NCBI GenBank assembly: GCA_030280995.1 | Contig: JASXTE010000007.1 | Coordinates: forward strand, 11,189,001 to 11,253,000 | DNA length: 64,000 nt | Direction: 5' to 3' | From: Hemileia vastatrix | Taxonomy: Eukaryota > Basidiomycota > Pucciniomycetes > Pucciniales > Zaghouaniaceae | Shown here: positions 1-9,610 of the stretch, in pieces | Position numbering within the stretch: the first letter of the stretch is position 1 | How the letters are laid out: each line of letters starts with the position of its first letter | Translations under genes and position numbers: made by a program | The notes under the pieces: generated by a model | The model's database searches: none | The model's input: only the letters and a program-made list of their open reading frames with translations | What the model was told of the DNA's origin: nothing

Positions 1-1786
1 GTTTTGTTTCTGGATTCAATTGAGAAATGACCCCTGTGATAGCATAATTGCTCGCATCTGTCTCGACTATTGTCAAAGCAGTAGGATCAAAGTGTCGAAG
101 AATTGGAGCTGTGGTGAACGCCGTCTTCAATGCTTCAAATTCCTTTTGCGCTGTAGAAGTAAAAACCAAAGGAATATCTTTTCTAAGAAGAGAAGTAAGA
201 TTGGAAATAGTTTTAGAGTAATCTTTAATAAATCTTCTATAGAAATTTGCAAAACCCAAAAATCCTTGGAGGGATTTAACGGATTTGGGCTCAGGCCATT
301 CCAGGACCTTTTGAACTTTTTTGTTGTCCATGACTAAACCATCAGTGGATAATGTAAAACCCAAAAAATCAATAGATTTAAGATGGAATTCGCATTTATT
401 ATGCTTGGCGTAGAGTCCATGATCTCGAGGCCAATTTAAAACCTGTCAAACATGATGAATATGTTCATCCAGTGTCTTCAAGAAAATTAAAATATCATCT
501 AAATAGACGACAACAAATTGTTCAACAACATCTTGAAAGATGTCATTGACAAAAGTTTTAAAAGTAGATGGTGCGTTACACAATCCAAAAGGCATAACTA
601 AATATTCAAAACTACCAAATCTAGTGCGCATTGCAGTCAGTGGTTCATGACCTTCCGCAATGCGAATAAGATTGTAAGCGCCTCTATGATCAATTTTATA
701 AAAGAAATTAGCACCATTAAAAAGGGTAAGAAGCAATGACATAGGAGGAACAGGATATGCATTCTTCTTAGTGAATGTGTTGAGCTTTCTATAGTCAACA
801 CACAACCTAAGACTACCATCCTTCTTTTTTACAAAGAGGACAGGGGAGCCGGTTGGAGATTTACTGGCTTTGATGAAACCTTTGGCTACATTCTCTGCAA
901 TGTAGTCTCAAAGAACTTGAGATTCGTCCTTCGACAAAGAATAGACAGGACCTGCCGGAGGTACTGGACCTATTAACTCTATCTGATGGTCGTAGGGTTG
1001 ATGAGGTGGTAACTTATCGGCCTTGCGGATTGAAAAAACATTAAGGAAATCATGATATATTTCTGGTAGAGTCAATTTAATGGCTTCAATGTCGATTTGG
1101 TTGTCCTCATAATCTTTGAGAGAATCTGTTGAGGGAAGACCAGAAATGAGAGAGCATAATTCGATTACTTCGAGGCAATTTAAATCCTCTTCGATTGAAT
1201 TCATTGAGCTAGAAGGGTTAGCCAATTTCTCATTTAAAGAAAGATCAGATGCTTGCAAGTCATCTGGCAGAGGTTTGTCCTCTAGCAGGACATTTTCAGG
1301 CGGGTTGTTTAACTCCCTATTGACATGCATTGAAGAATTAGAAATATACTTAGTCCATGGGGTGATCAATCCCCGTGTCCAGTCAATTTCAGGATTCCAA
1401 TGTGTTAAAAAGTCATGGCCAAGAATGGTATCGTCCATCCTTGGGGCGTCCAAGACTGTTAGTTCCCACTTGAAGGGGGGAAAATTCGGAAAGTTGAAAA
1501 CCCATAAAACTTTCTTACTGACCCAATATTTGGGTTCCTATGATTTGACCAAATAGATTGGAGTTCAATCGATATCTGTAAATTTCAGCTGTAACTTCTC
1601 GGCAAAAGATAAACTGACAAAAGAAATTGAAGCTCCAGAGTCTATAAGACAACTGAAGGGGATATCCTCCTTAAAAAGAATGAATCTCAAGCGGTTTAAG
1701 GCAACTCCAGTCCTTAAGACATGGAGGTTCTGTGCACTGGGAGATATAAGATAGTTTGCTTTGCACACAAGTAAACTATCTACTAG
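1..1786 (-). pseudogene. pol of family 1: protease, reverse transcriptase, RNase H start
   Basis: Read from 1786 downward. The aspartic protease has an L-I-D-S-G-A active site near 1640-1660, followed by the protease tail with an I-L-G-H-D-F motif near 1410-1430. The reverse transcriptase has V-D-Y-R-K-L-N near 790, the first catalytic Asp in [12 protein letters not shown], and the catalytic Y-L-D-D at 494-505. The thumb and the connection to RNase H (V-E-T-D-A-S, first catalytic Asp) lie at 1-100. In-frame stops are TGA at 446-448, 908-910 and 1565-1567 and TAG at 1538-1540. At 446 and 908 relatives normally have Arg, so CGA to TGA transition is the simple explanation. All catalytic residues seen are retained, so decay is recent. 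Confidence 0.85.
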
Positions 1787-2949
1787 TTTTTTGGCTTCGA
1801 ACTAGTAACTTCTCTTTCCTTCAACTTTACACAATCTTCCAACTTGTGCTTGCCCCCACAATACATACATAACCCATTATCTGTTCACCTCTTCCTCTCA
1901 GCTTCTTTAAGTTCCCCTTTAGGATCTAGTACTTTACTGATATCGCCTGGGGTCGAGCTTTTCGGTGGAGTTTTGTCCTTTCCCTTAATAGGTTTGGATT
2001 GAGTAGAGGAGTATTGAGTTGTTTGTGGGTGGGAAGAAGGTCCCAATTTGAAATTTAAGCCTTGAGATTTTTTGGTGTATCGACGATGTTGAAGTCGTCC
2101 TTGGTAAACGCCGTCAAGTTTGAGGGTTCGATCCATTAAATCTGTTAAAGTAGTAATCTTCTGACCGTGAAGATTTAACTGATCCAGAATCCTTGAAGGA
2201 AGTCCTTTTTTGAAATGATACTTAAAGGTAGCATCATTCCAACCTACTCAAGTTTGAAGTGCTCTGAAGTTGGAGATATATTCAGAGGCTTTCCCATTAT
2301 TACTCATGCGAAGGAAATCAAGTTCAATTTCTGCGTTGTCAGTTTCATTAGGGTCACCAAACAACGTGAAGAGTTGGTCTTTGAACTTTTCCCAGTTATT
2401 AATAAGTAAGTGGGTTTTGGTTGAAGAGAGCATGAGAAGATAAGGTTCAAACCATCTTGCTGCTTTTCCGGCCAGGAATGAAGAAGCATAAACAACTTTC
2501 GATCGGTCATTATGGAACAGGAGCTTTCAGGTTTGCAAGAAGGGTCGCAATCTGTCTGGATGTTCTCCATCGAATTTATCAGGAGATTTCATAGAAGGAG
2601 TTTTGAATTTAGATCCCTCTGAAGACGTTGAATTTGAAAGATTCTTCATGAAAAGTCTCATGAAATCTTCCAGAGAATTGGATGGTCCAGGTTCTGAAGG
2701 TTGACCAGAAGGGTGGTTAGCAGGGGCGGATGGTGCCTCGTGCATTGTATCCTCTCCTTCTTCATCATCACTACAATCATCGAAATCTTGTGGGATGTCT
2801 TCTACCGATTGGACTGAATGTTGCCGTTCTCTAAGGTCGAGTGGCTCCAAGGAGTGAGTGTGGGAAACAGGCCTAGTGGCTGTTGGCCTGCCTCTGGCGC
2901 GAGCTCTAGTAGTAGCGCCTGTAGGAGGAGTGCGTTGAACAGGTGCCAT
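1783..2949 (-). pseudogene. gag of family 1
   Basis: Starts at ATG 2949-2947. The N-terminus is Arg/Pro rich, then acidic. The capsid region begins with P-D-K-F-D-G near 2570 and continues in another frame after a frameshift at about 2530 (F-H-N-D, then L-F-G-D-P-N-E near 2355). A basic linker follows, and a zinc knuckle C-x2-C-x3-H-x4-C lies at about 1830-1870. TGA codons at 2248-2250 and 1885-1887 interrupt the frame; both sit where Arg is plausible. Gag coats the element RNA in cytoplasmic particles. The frame ends at tandem TAG codons directly after the frameshift heptamer. Confidence 0.8.
1786..1792 (-). promoter_or_regulatory. -1 ribosomal frameshift heptamer A-AAA-AAC at the gag/pol junction
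   Basis: In the gag frame the codons are CCA AAA AAC TAG TAG. The heptamer A AAA AAC fits the X-XXY-YYZ rule exactly and two stop codons follow at once. The next frame, -1, opens with CTA GTA GAT and leads straight into the protease. The site lies about 16 codons after the zinc knuckle, the usual place for a gag-pol shift. A one-base deletion in a run of A is the alternative, but the frame, the heptamer phase and the stop all agree with programmed shifting. Confidence 0.7.
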
Positions 2950-3193
2950 TTTAAGAATTTAGAGAAAACACCTGAAAAGGGAAGTAGTAGTGTAAAGAAT
3001 GAGAACTACGGAGAATTAAATTATACTGTCACCGGACGACCTATGCACAAGGTTGAGGATGTTCCTGAAAGTGAGATAAAAGGTTCAGATACTTCTTCGA
3101 AGCACAGAGGGATAGTTTGAGGAAGTGATTCGAAGATGACTCAAAGGAAGAACTACTGCTTCAAGTTATGTTCGATAAGGATTCTAATATAAT

Positions 3194-3829
3194 TGAACGG
3201 TAATATTAAAATTCTTAAGATCTCACAAATTTTTGGAAACTCAACAATCAATGATTTAGGATTTAGATATGATTATGGAGAAAATAAAGAAATATACAAT
3301 AATAATGATTCTCACGTAGAGTTTTATCACTATTAACTATAAATACGTTTTATAATTTAATTCTAAGGAATGTCGAACCAAAAACCCAGCCCCTTTTATA
3401 TCCTTTACTCCTCCTCGCATTGACCTCATACTCATCCACTATTCCGCACACCACAAACCATTTAAAATATATCCGGTACACCTGGACCCTCCTCACTAAC
3501 ATCCGTTAACCCCTTAATCCTTCAATAACCATTCTGTCCATGCTCACTACCCCTTAATAACCCACAGACATTTCATAAACCTTTTAATGTACTATTATAT
3601 TAACTATTGCGCTGTGTGTCGCTTATTGGGAAAAAGATTAAGACACACTATTGAGAGATTGACTAATTTAGATTTAGAGTTTTAGGCTAGCACGATTGAA
3701 TAGCGAGTACACAAAGGAAAGTTGCAGTTGCTATGGAGAGTTGCTTTCTGCGCTTCGAGTATGGATTTGAACCCTTTAGTATTGATTTAATGAGCTACTT
3801 TTGCCTCGAGTGTCACGTGGCGCGTGACA
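3194..3829 (-). repeat. LTR of family 1 (copy next to gag), 636 bp
   Basis: Read on the minus strand it begins TGTCAC and ends CGTTCA. A second copy of exactly the same length lies at 4907-5542, and the two differ by only scattered substitutions. The first 19 bases in minus orientation form a short palindrome (TGTCAC...GTGACA). It carries a TATA box pointing toward gag, so it is the 5' LTR of the 1-2949 element. Confidence 0.85.
3390..3403 (-). promoter_or_regulatory. TATA box of the family 1 LTR
   Basis: The minus strand reads GGATATAAAAGGGG, a strong fungal LTR core promoter directed toward gag. The same sequence is at 5103-5116 in the second LTR, exactly 1713 bases away, which equals the spacing between the two LTRs. 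Confidence 0.65.
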
Positions 3830-3839
3830 GATGCCCGGG

Positions 3840-3846
3840 TATAAGA
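3840..3846 (+). promoter_or_regulatory. TATA-like box upstream of the Cys-rich gene
   Basis: TATAAGA lies 11 bases after the edge of the LTR and about 90 bases before the ATG at 3931. It points along the plus strand, opposite to the LTR promoter, so the two transcription units would be divergent. Confidence 0.4.
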
Positions 3847-3930
3847 ACGCGAGCTTCGTTGAGCGTAAAACATATTTCCCAAACTAATTTCCCTTCCTCT
3901 TTTACTTCAATTTTATTACTTTAAATCATT

Positions 3931-4900
3931 ATGAAGGATTTCCCTACACCGACTCCCACGCCTCCACACCCTAAAGCAGATGAGGGTGTTGTCACACGGC
4001 AATTTTTGAAGACTTTCACGGCTTGCGAGTCGATGGATTATTTCTGCGTGGAGAGCACGGCGACACGAGGAACTCGCCAGAAGTGCGAGTTTTGCCAATG
4101 GAGAAGAGTGGCGTGTGACGCCTTAGCGAAGAATGCCGACATTGAGAGTCGGTTTACTAAGACAAAGGAAGTAGTCGAGGACATCTGGGATGTGTCCATT
4201 GGGGACAATCAATTGGTGGGGGAAAATGAGGAAGAAGTTGAAGATGATGTGAACATATGGGTGGCTAGGGCTGCAAACAAGAGGGGGGTTGTCGAGGAGG
4301 AAGTTGATGAATTGGTCGAGGAGGAGGAAGAAATTCCCATCTCGAGGAAAACCCCGAAAAAATGATGGGTGGTCATTGAAGATGACAAAGAGGAAAGGGA
4401 GGTGGAAGAGAAGGTCACTCCTAGATTGTTTTTGGAGCCTGACCCAATCTTCAAAGTAAGTTCACCCTTTTATAATTCATAATTTTAATTACTGATGATT
4501 CTGTTTAAGAATTCAGATGTCATCATCAAGGTCCCTACGACGGAAGCTTCAAATGTGGAAGCGACCCTTGTGGGACCCACTGCGGTGGAAGTGGCAGTGT
4601 TGGTGGAGGGTAGATTACCAACTGTTACCTCGAGGGAGGAAAACGAAGAAACCCTCGATCAAGTTTGGTCAAAGAAACCTCATCAGGTTTGATGAGCAAA
4701 ATATATTGAAGACTTCAGCGACGAGATTTATAATATTATCGATGCCGCTTCCTTCGACGTAGCCAAGGAGTTACTTAAACTTGGGGAGTTGATTCCGGTA
4801 GGAGAGGGAGAGAATTTTGAGAAATGTAGAAAGGAGATAAGGGAAATTTTGGAGAAGATGAAGGGATTGGTTCGGGAGAAGATAAAAGAGAAAAGAAGAT
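3931..4900 (+). pseudogene. Cys-rich zinc-finger-like gene, two exons, broken by TGA codons
   Basis: Exon 1 runs 3931-4455, a 54-base intron 4456-4509 (GTAAGT start, CTGAT branch site, AAG end), exon 2 from 4510. The exons join in phase. The N-terminal half has C-x6-C-x12-C-x2-C-x6-C (residues about 32-61), close to a fungal Zn2Cys6 cluster but with Phe where the first Cys would be. The middle is strongly acidic and the C-terminus is helical and charged (about 4700-4900). Stops are TGA at 4363-4365 and TGA TGA at 4690-4695, each readable as a former CGA. The two ORFs near 49-52 kb share the Cys spacing. It lies antisense to the two flanking LTRs. DNA binding is possible but unproven. Confidence 0.6.
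4456..4509 (+). other. Predicted spliceosomal intron, 54 bases
   Basis: The 5' site is GTAAGT, a branch-like ACTGATGA lies about 15 bases before the 3' end, and the end is TTTAAG. Removing it joins codon 175 of exon 1 to an open frame in exon 2 without a phase change. Ending at the later CAG (4516) would put exon 2 in a less protein-like frame. Confidence 0.55.
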
Positions 4901-4906
4901 TTAGAA

Positions 4907-5542
4907 TGTACGGTAATATTAAAATTCTTAAGATCTCACGAAGGGTTGGAAACTCAACAATCAAAGATTTAGGATTTAGATATGATTATTGAGAAAATAA
5001 AGAAAGATACAATAATAACGATTTTCACGTAGAGGTTTATCACTATTAACTATAAATACGTTTTATAATTTAATTCTAAGCAATGTCGAACCAAAAACCC
5101 AGCCCCTTTTATATCCTTTACTCCTCCTCGCATTTACCTCATACTCATCCACTATTCTGCACACCACAAACCATTTAAAATATATCCGTTACACCTGGAC
5201 CCTCCTCACTAACATCCGTTAACCCCTTAATCCTTCACTAACCATTCCGTCCATGCTCACTACCCCTTAATAACCCACAGACATTTCATAAACCTTTTAA
5301 TGTACTATTATATTAACTATTGCGCTGTGCGTCGCTTATTGGGAAAAAGACTAAGACACACTATTGAGAGATTGACTAATTTAGATTTAGAGTTTTAGGC
5401 TAGCACGATTGAATAGGGAGTACACAAAGGAAAGTTGCAGTTGCTATGGAGAGTTGCTTTCTGCGCTTTGAGTATGGATTTGAACCCTTTAATATTGATT
5501 TAATGAGCTACTTTTGCCTCGAGTGTCATGTGGCGTGTGACA
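4907..5542 (-). repeat. Second LTR of family 1, 636 bp
   Basis: Same length and orientation as the LTR at 3194-3829, beginning TGTCAC and ending CGTACA on the minus strand. It has lost several CpG sites that the other copy keeps (for example GTCACGTGGCGCG versus GTCATGTGGCGTG). No matching 5-bp target duplication flanks the LTR pair (ATAAT on one side, TTATA on the other). The arrangement is therefore more likely a shared-LTR tandem or recombination product than a simple insertion. Confidence 0.8.
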
Positions 5543-8500
5543 TTATATTTATCCCTTAAATTGATCCCTCCTCTCCACTTCTTCCCCCTTGGCCACATCT
5601 GAAAGTCTTTGCACTTTTTGGGGAGAATAGATTTTTTTCTCCAGGTTCTTTCCATTTATTTTCTGTTTTATTTTCTGCTAATCCTTTTAATTCTAACCCC
5701 AGAAGCACATCATTGTGTACCTTATAGTTTTATCACATGCTTTTTTGTAGTTACTTGTTTTTGTAAGGTGCACAGTTGCTGATTGACCTGGTTTCAGGTA
5801 TGTTTTTTTTCAATTATATCCAAATATTTTTCTCGATATTCTCTTTATCCCTTCCATTTCTCTCTCTTTTCCACTGTTCCCCCCCTGGCTGCATCTGACA
5901 GTCATGGGTAGAATAGAGTTATTTTCAAGTTTTAGCAGCCACTTTGTTGTAGTTATTTTTGTTGTAGGATGCACAGTTGCTAATTTACCTTTTTTCAGCC
6001 TTATTTTGTGCTTAAAAATCTTCATTGATTTTTTTTATAGGATGGTAAGGTCTGATAGGAAATAAGGAATAATGGGAAATAGAAGACAAATGATTTTTTT
6101 GATTTAATATATCTTGTAAAGGACAGCCCATATGAATTTATGGTTTATAGTCAGGAAGAAGAATGATTATTTTGAAGAGTTTTTTAAGTGCTTGGGAGAT
6201 AGTGAATAGAAAATTAGAATGATAGAAAATCAAAATATTAAATAGTAGGGGACAGTTGGTATCCTGTTGGGGTAATAATGTAGCTTCAATCCATATATAA
6301 GGGTGAATCTTGGACCAGAAGCCAATCCCCAACAAGAGAAATTAAAAATTGGTAGCCTGGTGGGCAATTTAGGTCATAGAGGATACTGAAACTAGTATAG
6401 AATGTTTTATCAAAGTTAATATGAGTTGAATGTGCCCTAGCCCTGATAGTATGTTTTTTTATGAGAGAGATAAAGTGAAACAGGTTTCTCCACCAAACCT
6501 GGGGAGCTGCTGACGTGATATATGTGAGATTTAACCAAGTCAATTCAGATGTGAGAGGTAGTATAAGATTATGCAATCTTGAAAAGAAATAAAGTTTGAT
6601 AAGAAAGAAGATAATTCAGGAAGAAATCAGTATTTATACAAGACAAGAAATATTTCTTTGTCATGTAAGTCACATGATATATATCATTACTGAATTTCTT
6701 ATGATGAGTTAATCTGTGTCAAACTCTTTAGGTCAATATAAATCACCAGAAATTATTTCAGAAATATATATTGACCAAATTAAATTTTTTACATATATTA
6801 AAACTACAAGATATCCTCATTAAAAACAAAAATTTGAAAAATTAATGAATGCTTTATTCATGTATGATTGGAACTCCACTTGTCAAAAATATGAATAAAT
6901 TTTTTCTGAAAAATTCAAATAATAGTTTGATAAAAATTATAACACTAGAAAATAGTTAATCTTCCACTGTTACAAGAAAAGTAACCATCTTTCTGACTTA
7001 AGAGATCTGCTTATGGACACAGAAATACATCTAACTCTAGTTCCATGCTACTGATATTTTGTATGGCCATAAATAGACAGGGCACTGAGGGCCTGAATTA
7101 TCCCCTTAAATTTAATACATGTTTTAAAACCCTGCACAAAGTTAAGCTAAAATAAAAGTGGATCTCAACCAAAGTATATAATAAATCTGGTATTGCAAAT
7201 GCCTTGTAATTTTAATTGATTTGTTTTGAAATTCCATAGCACAGGTTCAACTGCCTATAGTCAAAGTATTGTTGGTAAATTCACTAGCTCATTTATATCT
7301 AATAAAATAATAAATTTTTAATACAAAATATTAAATATAACTTTTCCCCTATATTTTTCTCAAGCTCATTTTAACAATTAAAACCACAATTAAATTCACT
7401 TTCTTTCTGTTACAGTAAAAATAACACAGTAAAAATAAATATTCAACTTTACATATTTACAAACCTATTCATCAACTTGAAGAGATGTAGAGTTGTTCCC
7501 TGGGGCACCCCACCCAGCCCCCCTGCAGACAGCCACTGGGACTTACACAATAATTTTCAAGTAAAACTTAGTTAATTCAAATTTTTCACTATTACTTAGC
7601 ATATTTTTATCATATACTCTGAAGTTTTGCATAAACTGATGTTTTTGAATAAATCACTTGAAATCTTCCACAAAAGTTTAACTTGAATTTACCACATCTC
7701 ACAAAAAAGACAAAACTTATTAAATGTAAATGAAGAAAGCTCCAGAAAATGGGAAATAACATTCATTTTATCTGAATAAAAGTTACACCCAATGATCCTA
7801 ATTTTATTGGAAACCAAATTATTCTGATAGTGTATCACAACATGAGGAAACATAAAGCCTCATGTTTGAAAAATTTTACACTCACCCAAATTACTCTACT
7901 AATTGAAATATCATTGACAAATTTTGTTGCTCACCCTATTATGAAAACAGGAAATGTAATGCCTATTCAAAAGGGAAAATGAGACAACATGATTCCTTAT
8001 GATATGAATATGTACCCACATAAACTCAACTGCTGAATGATCACAATTTAATAATAGGATCTATCAATTTCAATGATGAGGAAAAAAGATGGAATCTGAT
8101 AATTGAAGTGATTAGAAAAAAAATGTAGGGAGCAGGAGTAGATACTTTCCATCTGCAACAAAATTACACATCAAAAAATTTCTCATGATGCAGTGCACAT
8201 CTAGTAACATAAATTTAGCAGCTGCACTGGAAAATATGTCGCCCAGTTCAGCTCATTACTTGCACTTAATAACAAAAAATAATTATGTATCTTGATATAA
8301 TTGGTCAATCAAAGGATTAATATTTCCTAATGCTTTGAAATATATTTTGACTTATTTCATTTTTTTACAGAAAAAAATGAGGCAGCATGATGCTGTATTT
8401 TGTCCAATACATGCTAACTCAGATATTCAGAACAAAGGTAGCATTCAAATGTTTTTTGGAACACAATAGTACATACAAGAATATGCACCATGTCATCTTT

Positions 8501-8594
8501 TATCGGGGAAGAAAAGTTCCACCTTTCAAAAGAAAATTGAGTCTTTGCATATAGATGATGCAAAATTTGTCCTCATCTTATGCTTTTTGCCAAT
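5543..8594. other. AT-rich intergenic DNA, no gene recognised
   Basis: No frame reads like a protein. Between about 5560 and 6015 there is an imperfect direct duplication of roughly 230-240 bases; both halves carry a CCCCCTGG or CCCCTTGG...ACATCTGA block and a GCACAGTTGCTGATT-like block. A short GC-rich patch lies near 7494-7545. The rest is simple AT-rich sequence. Confidence 0.5.
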
Positions 8595-9610
8595 TTAATT
8601 GTAAGGGGAATTGAATTTTGCTACATGCATACATGAGGCAACATGTCACCTCATGTATGCATGTAAGTAATACCATTAATTTCTCACTATAAAATAAAAG
8701 AAGAGGAAATGGAAAACTAGAGAAAAATGAGAAAATGTAATTGCATACATGAGGCGACATGTCGCCTCATGTATGCAAAAGCAAGAGTGCTGGGACATTT
8801 CATTTCCGATCCCTCTCCCTGAACTTTTACTATTGCATACATGAGGCGACATTTCGCCTCATGTATGCAATTAAATTCCTTGATCAATTTGAAAATTTTT
8901 TGACTCTCCTTGCATTATTTATTAAGAAGTTACAGCTATTACCTACATGCATACATGACGCGACATGTTGCCTCATCTATGCAATTAACAAGTGCTGTAA
9001 ATAAATTGGTCAGTATTTGAATAGGAGCTCATGTAATTGTATACATGAGGTGACATGTCACCTCATGTATGTAATAGAAAGAGCATTGAAGATATAATGC
9101 AGTAGTTTCATTTTTCTGTCCCCCCTGCTATTGCATACATGAGGCAACATGTTGCCTCATGTATGCAACTACATGAGCTCTGATTCAAATACTGGCCAAT
9201 TTTTTTACAGCACTTGTTTATTGCATACATGAGGCAACATGTCGTTTCATGTATGCGTGTAGGTAATAGCTTTAAATTCTTAATAAATAATTCAAGGAGA
9301 GTCAAAAAAATTTCAAATTGATCAAGGAATGTATTTGCATACATGAGGCAACATGTCGCCTCATGTATGCAATAGTAAAAGTTAAGGGTGAGGGATCGGA
9401 AATGAAATGTCCCAGCACTCTTGCTTTTGCATACATGAGGCGACATTTCGCCTCATCTATGCAATTACATTTTCTCATTTTTCTCTAGCTTTCTATTTCC
9501 TCTTCTTGTATTTTATAGTGAGCAATTAATGGTATTACTTACATGCATACATGAGGCAACATGTCGCCTCATGTATGCATGTAGCAAAATTCAATTCCCC
9601 TTACAATTAA
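8595..9610. mobile_element. Giant palindrome 1 made of ten 36-bp palindromes
   Basis: The two halves are inverted copies centred on 9102.5. Ten units of 36 bp start at 8626, 8742, 8834, 8948, 9038, 9132, 9222, 9336, 9428 and 9544. Each unit is itself a palindrome whose half is TGCATACATGAGGCGACA. Start-to-start spacings are 116, 92, 114, 90, 94, 90, 114, 92, 116, so the layout is mirror symmetric. Outer ends are TTAATTGTAAGGGG and its inverse, so a TTAA lies on each side; this could be a TTAA target duplication of a cut-and-paste element or just part of the inverted arm. There is no coding capacity. It is probably a non-autonomous foldback-like transposon. Confidence 0.75.

Larger units (their letters stand above)
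1..3829 (-). mobile_element. Ty3/gypsy retrotransposon family 1, 5' part, cut by window edge
   Basis: On the minus strand the order is LTR (3194-3829), a leader of about 240 bases, gag, then protease, reverse transcriptase and the start of RNase H, which runs off the window at base 1. Integrase and the 3' LTR are therefore not visible. The gag and pol resemble Ty3/gypsy elements common in rust fungi (family knowledge, not searched). The copy is dead as read: several TGA codons, one TAG and at least one frameshift interrupt it. Unlike the other retroelements here it is still rich in CpG, so it is probably younger or less exposed to deamination. Confidence 0.85.

Noticed and set aside
6286..6576. 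96-codon minus-strand frame
   Set aside because: No recognisable motif, no conservation evidence and typical of chance frames in this AT-rich DNA.
8759..9446. Reading frames with repeated C-I-H-E-A-T-C-C-L-M-Y-A peptide on both strands
   Set aside because: They are simply translations of the 36-bp palindromes and appear equally on the two strands.
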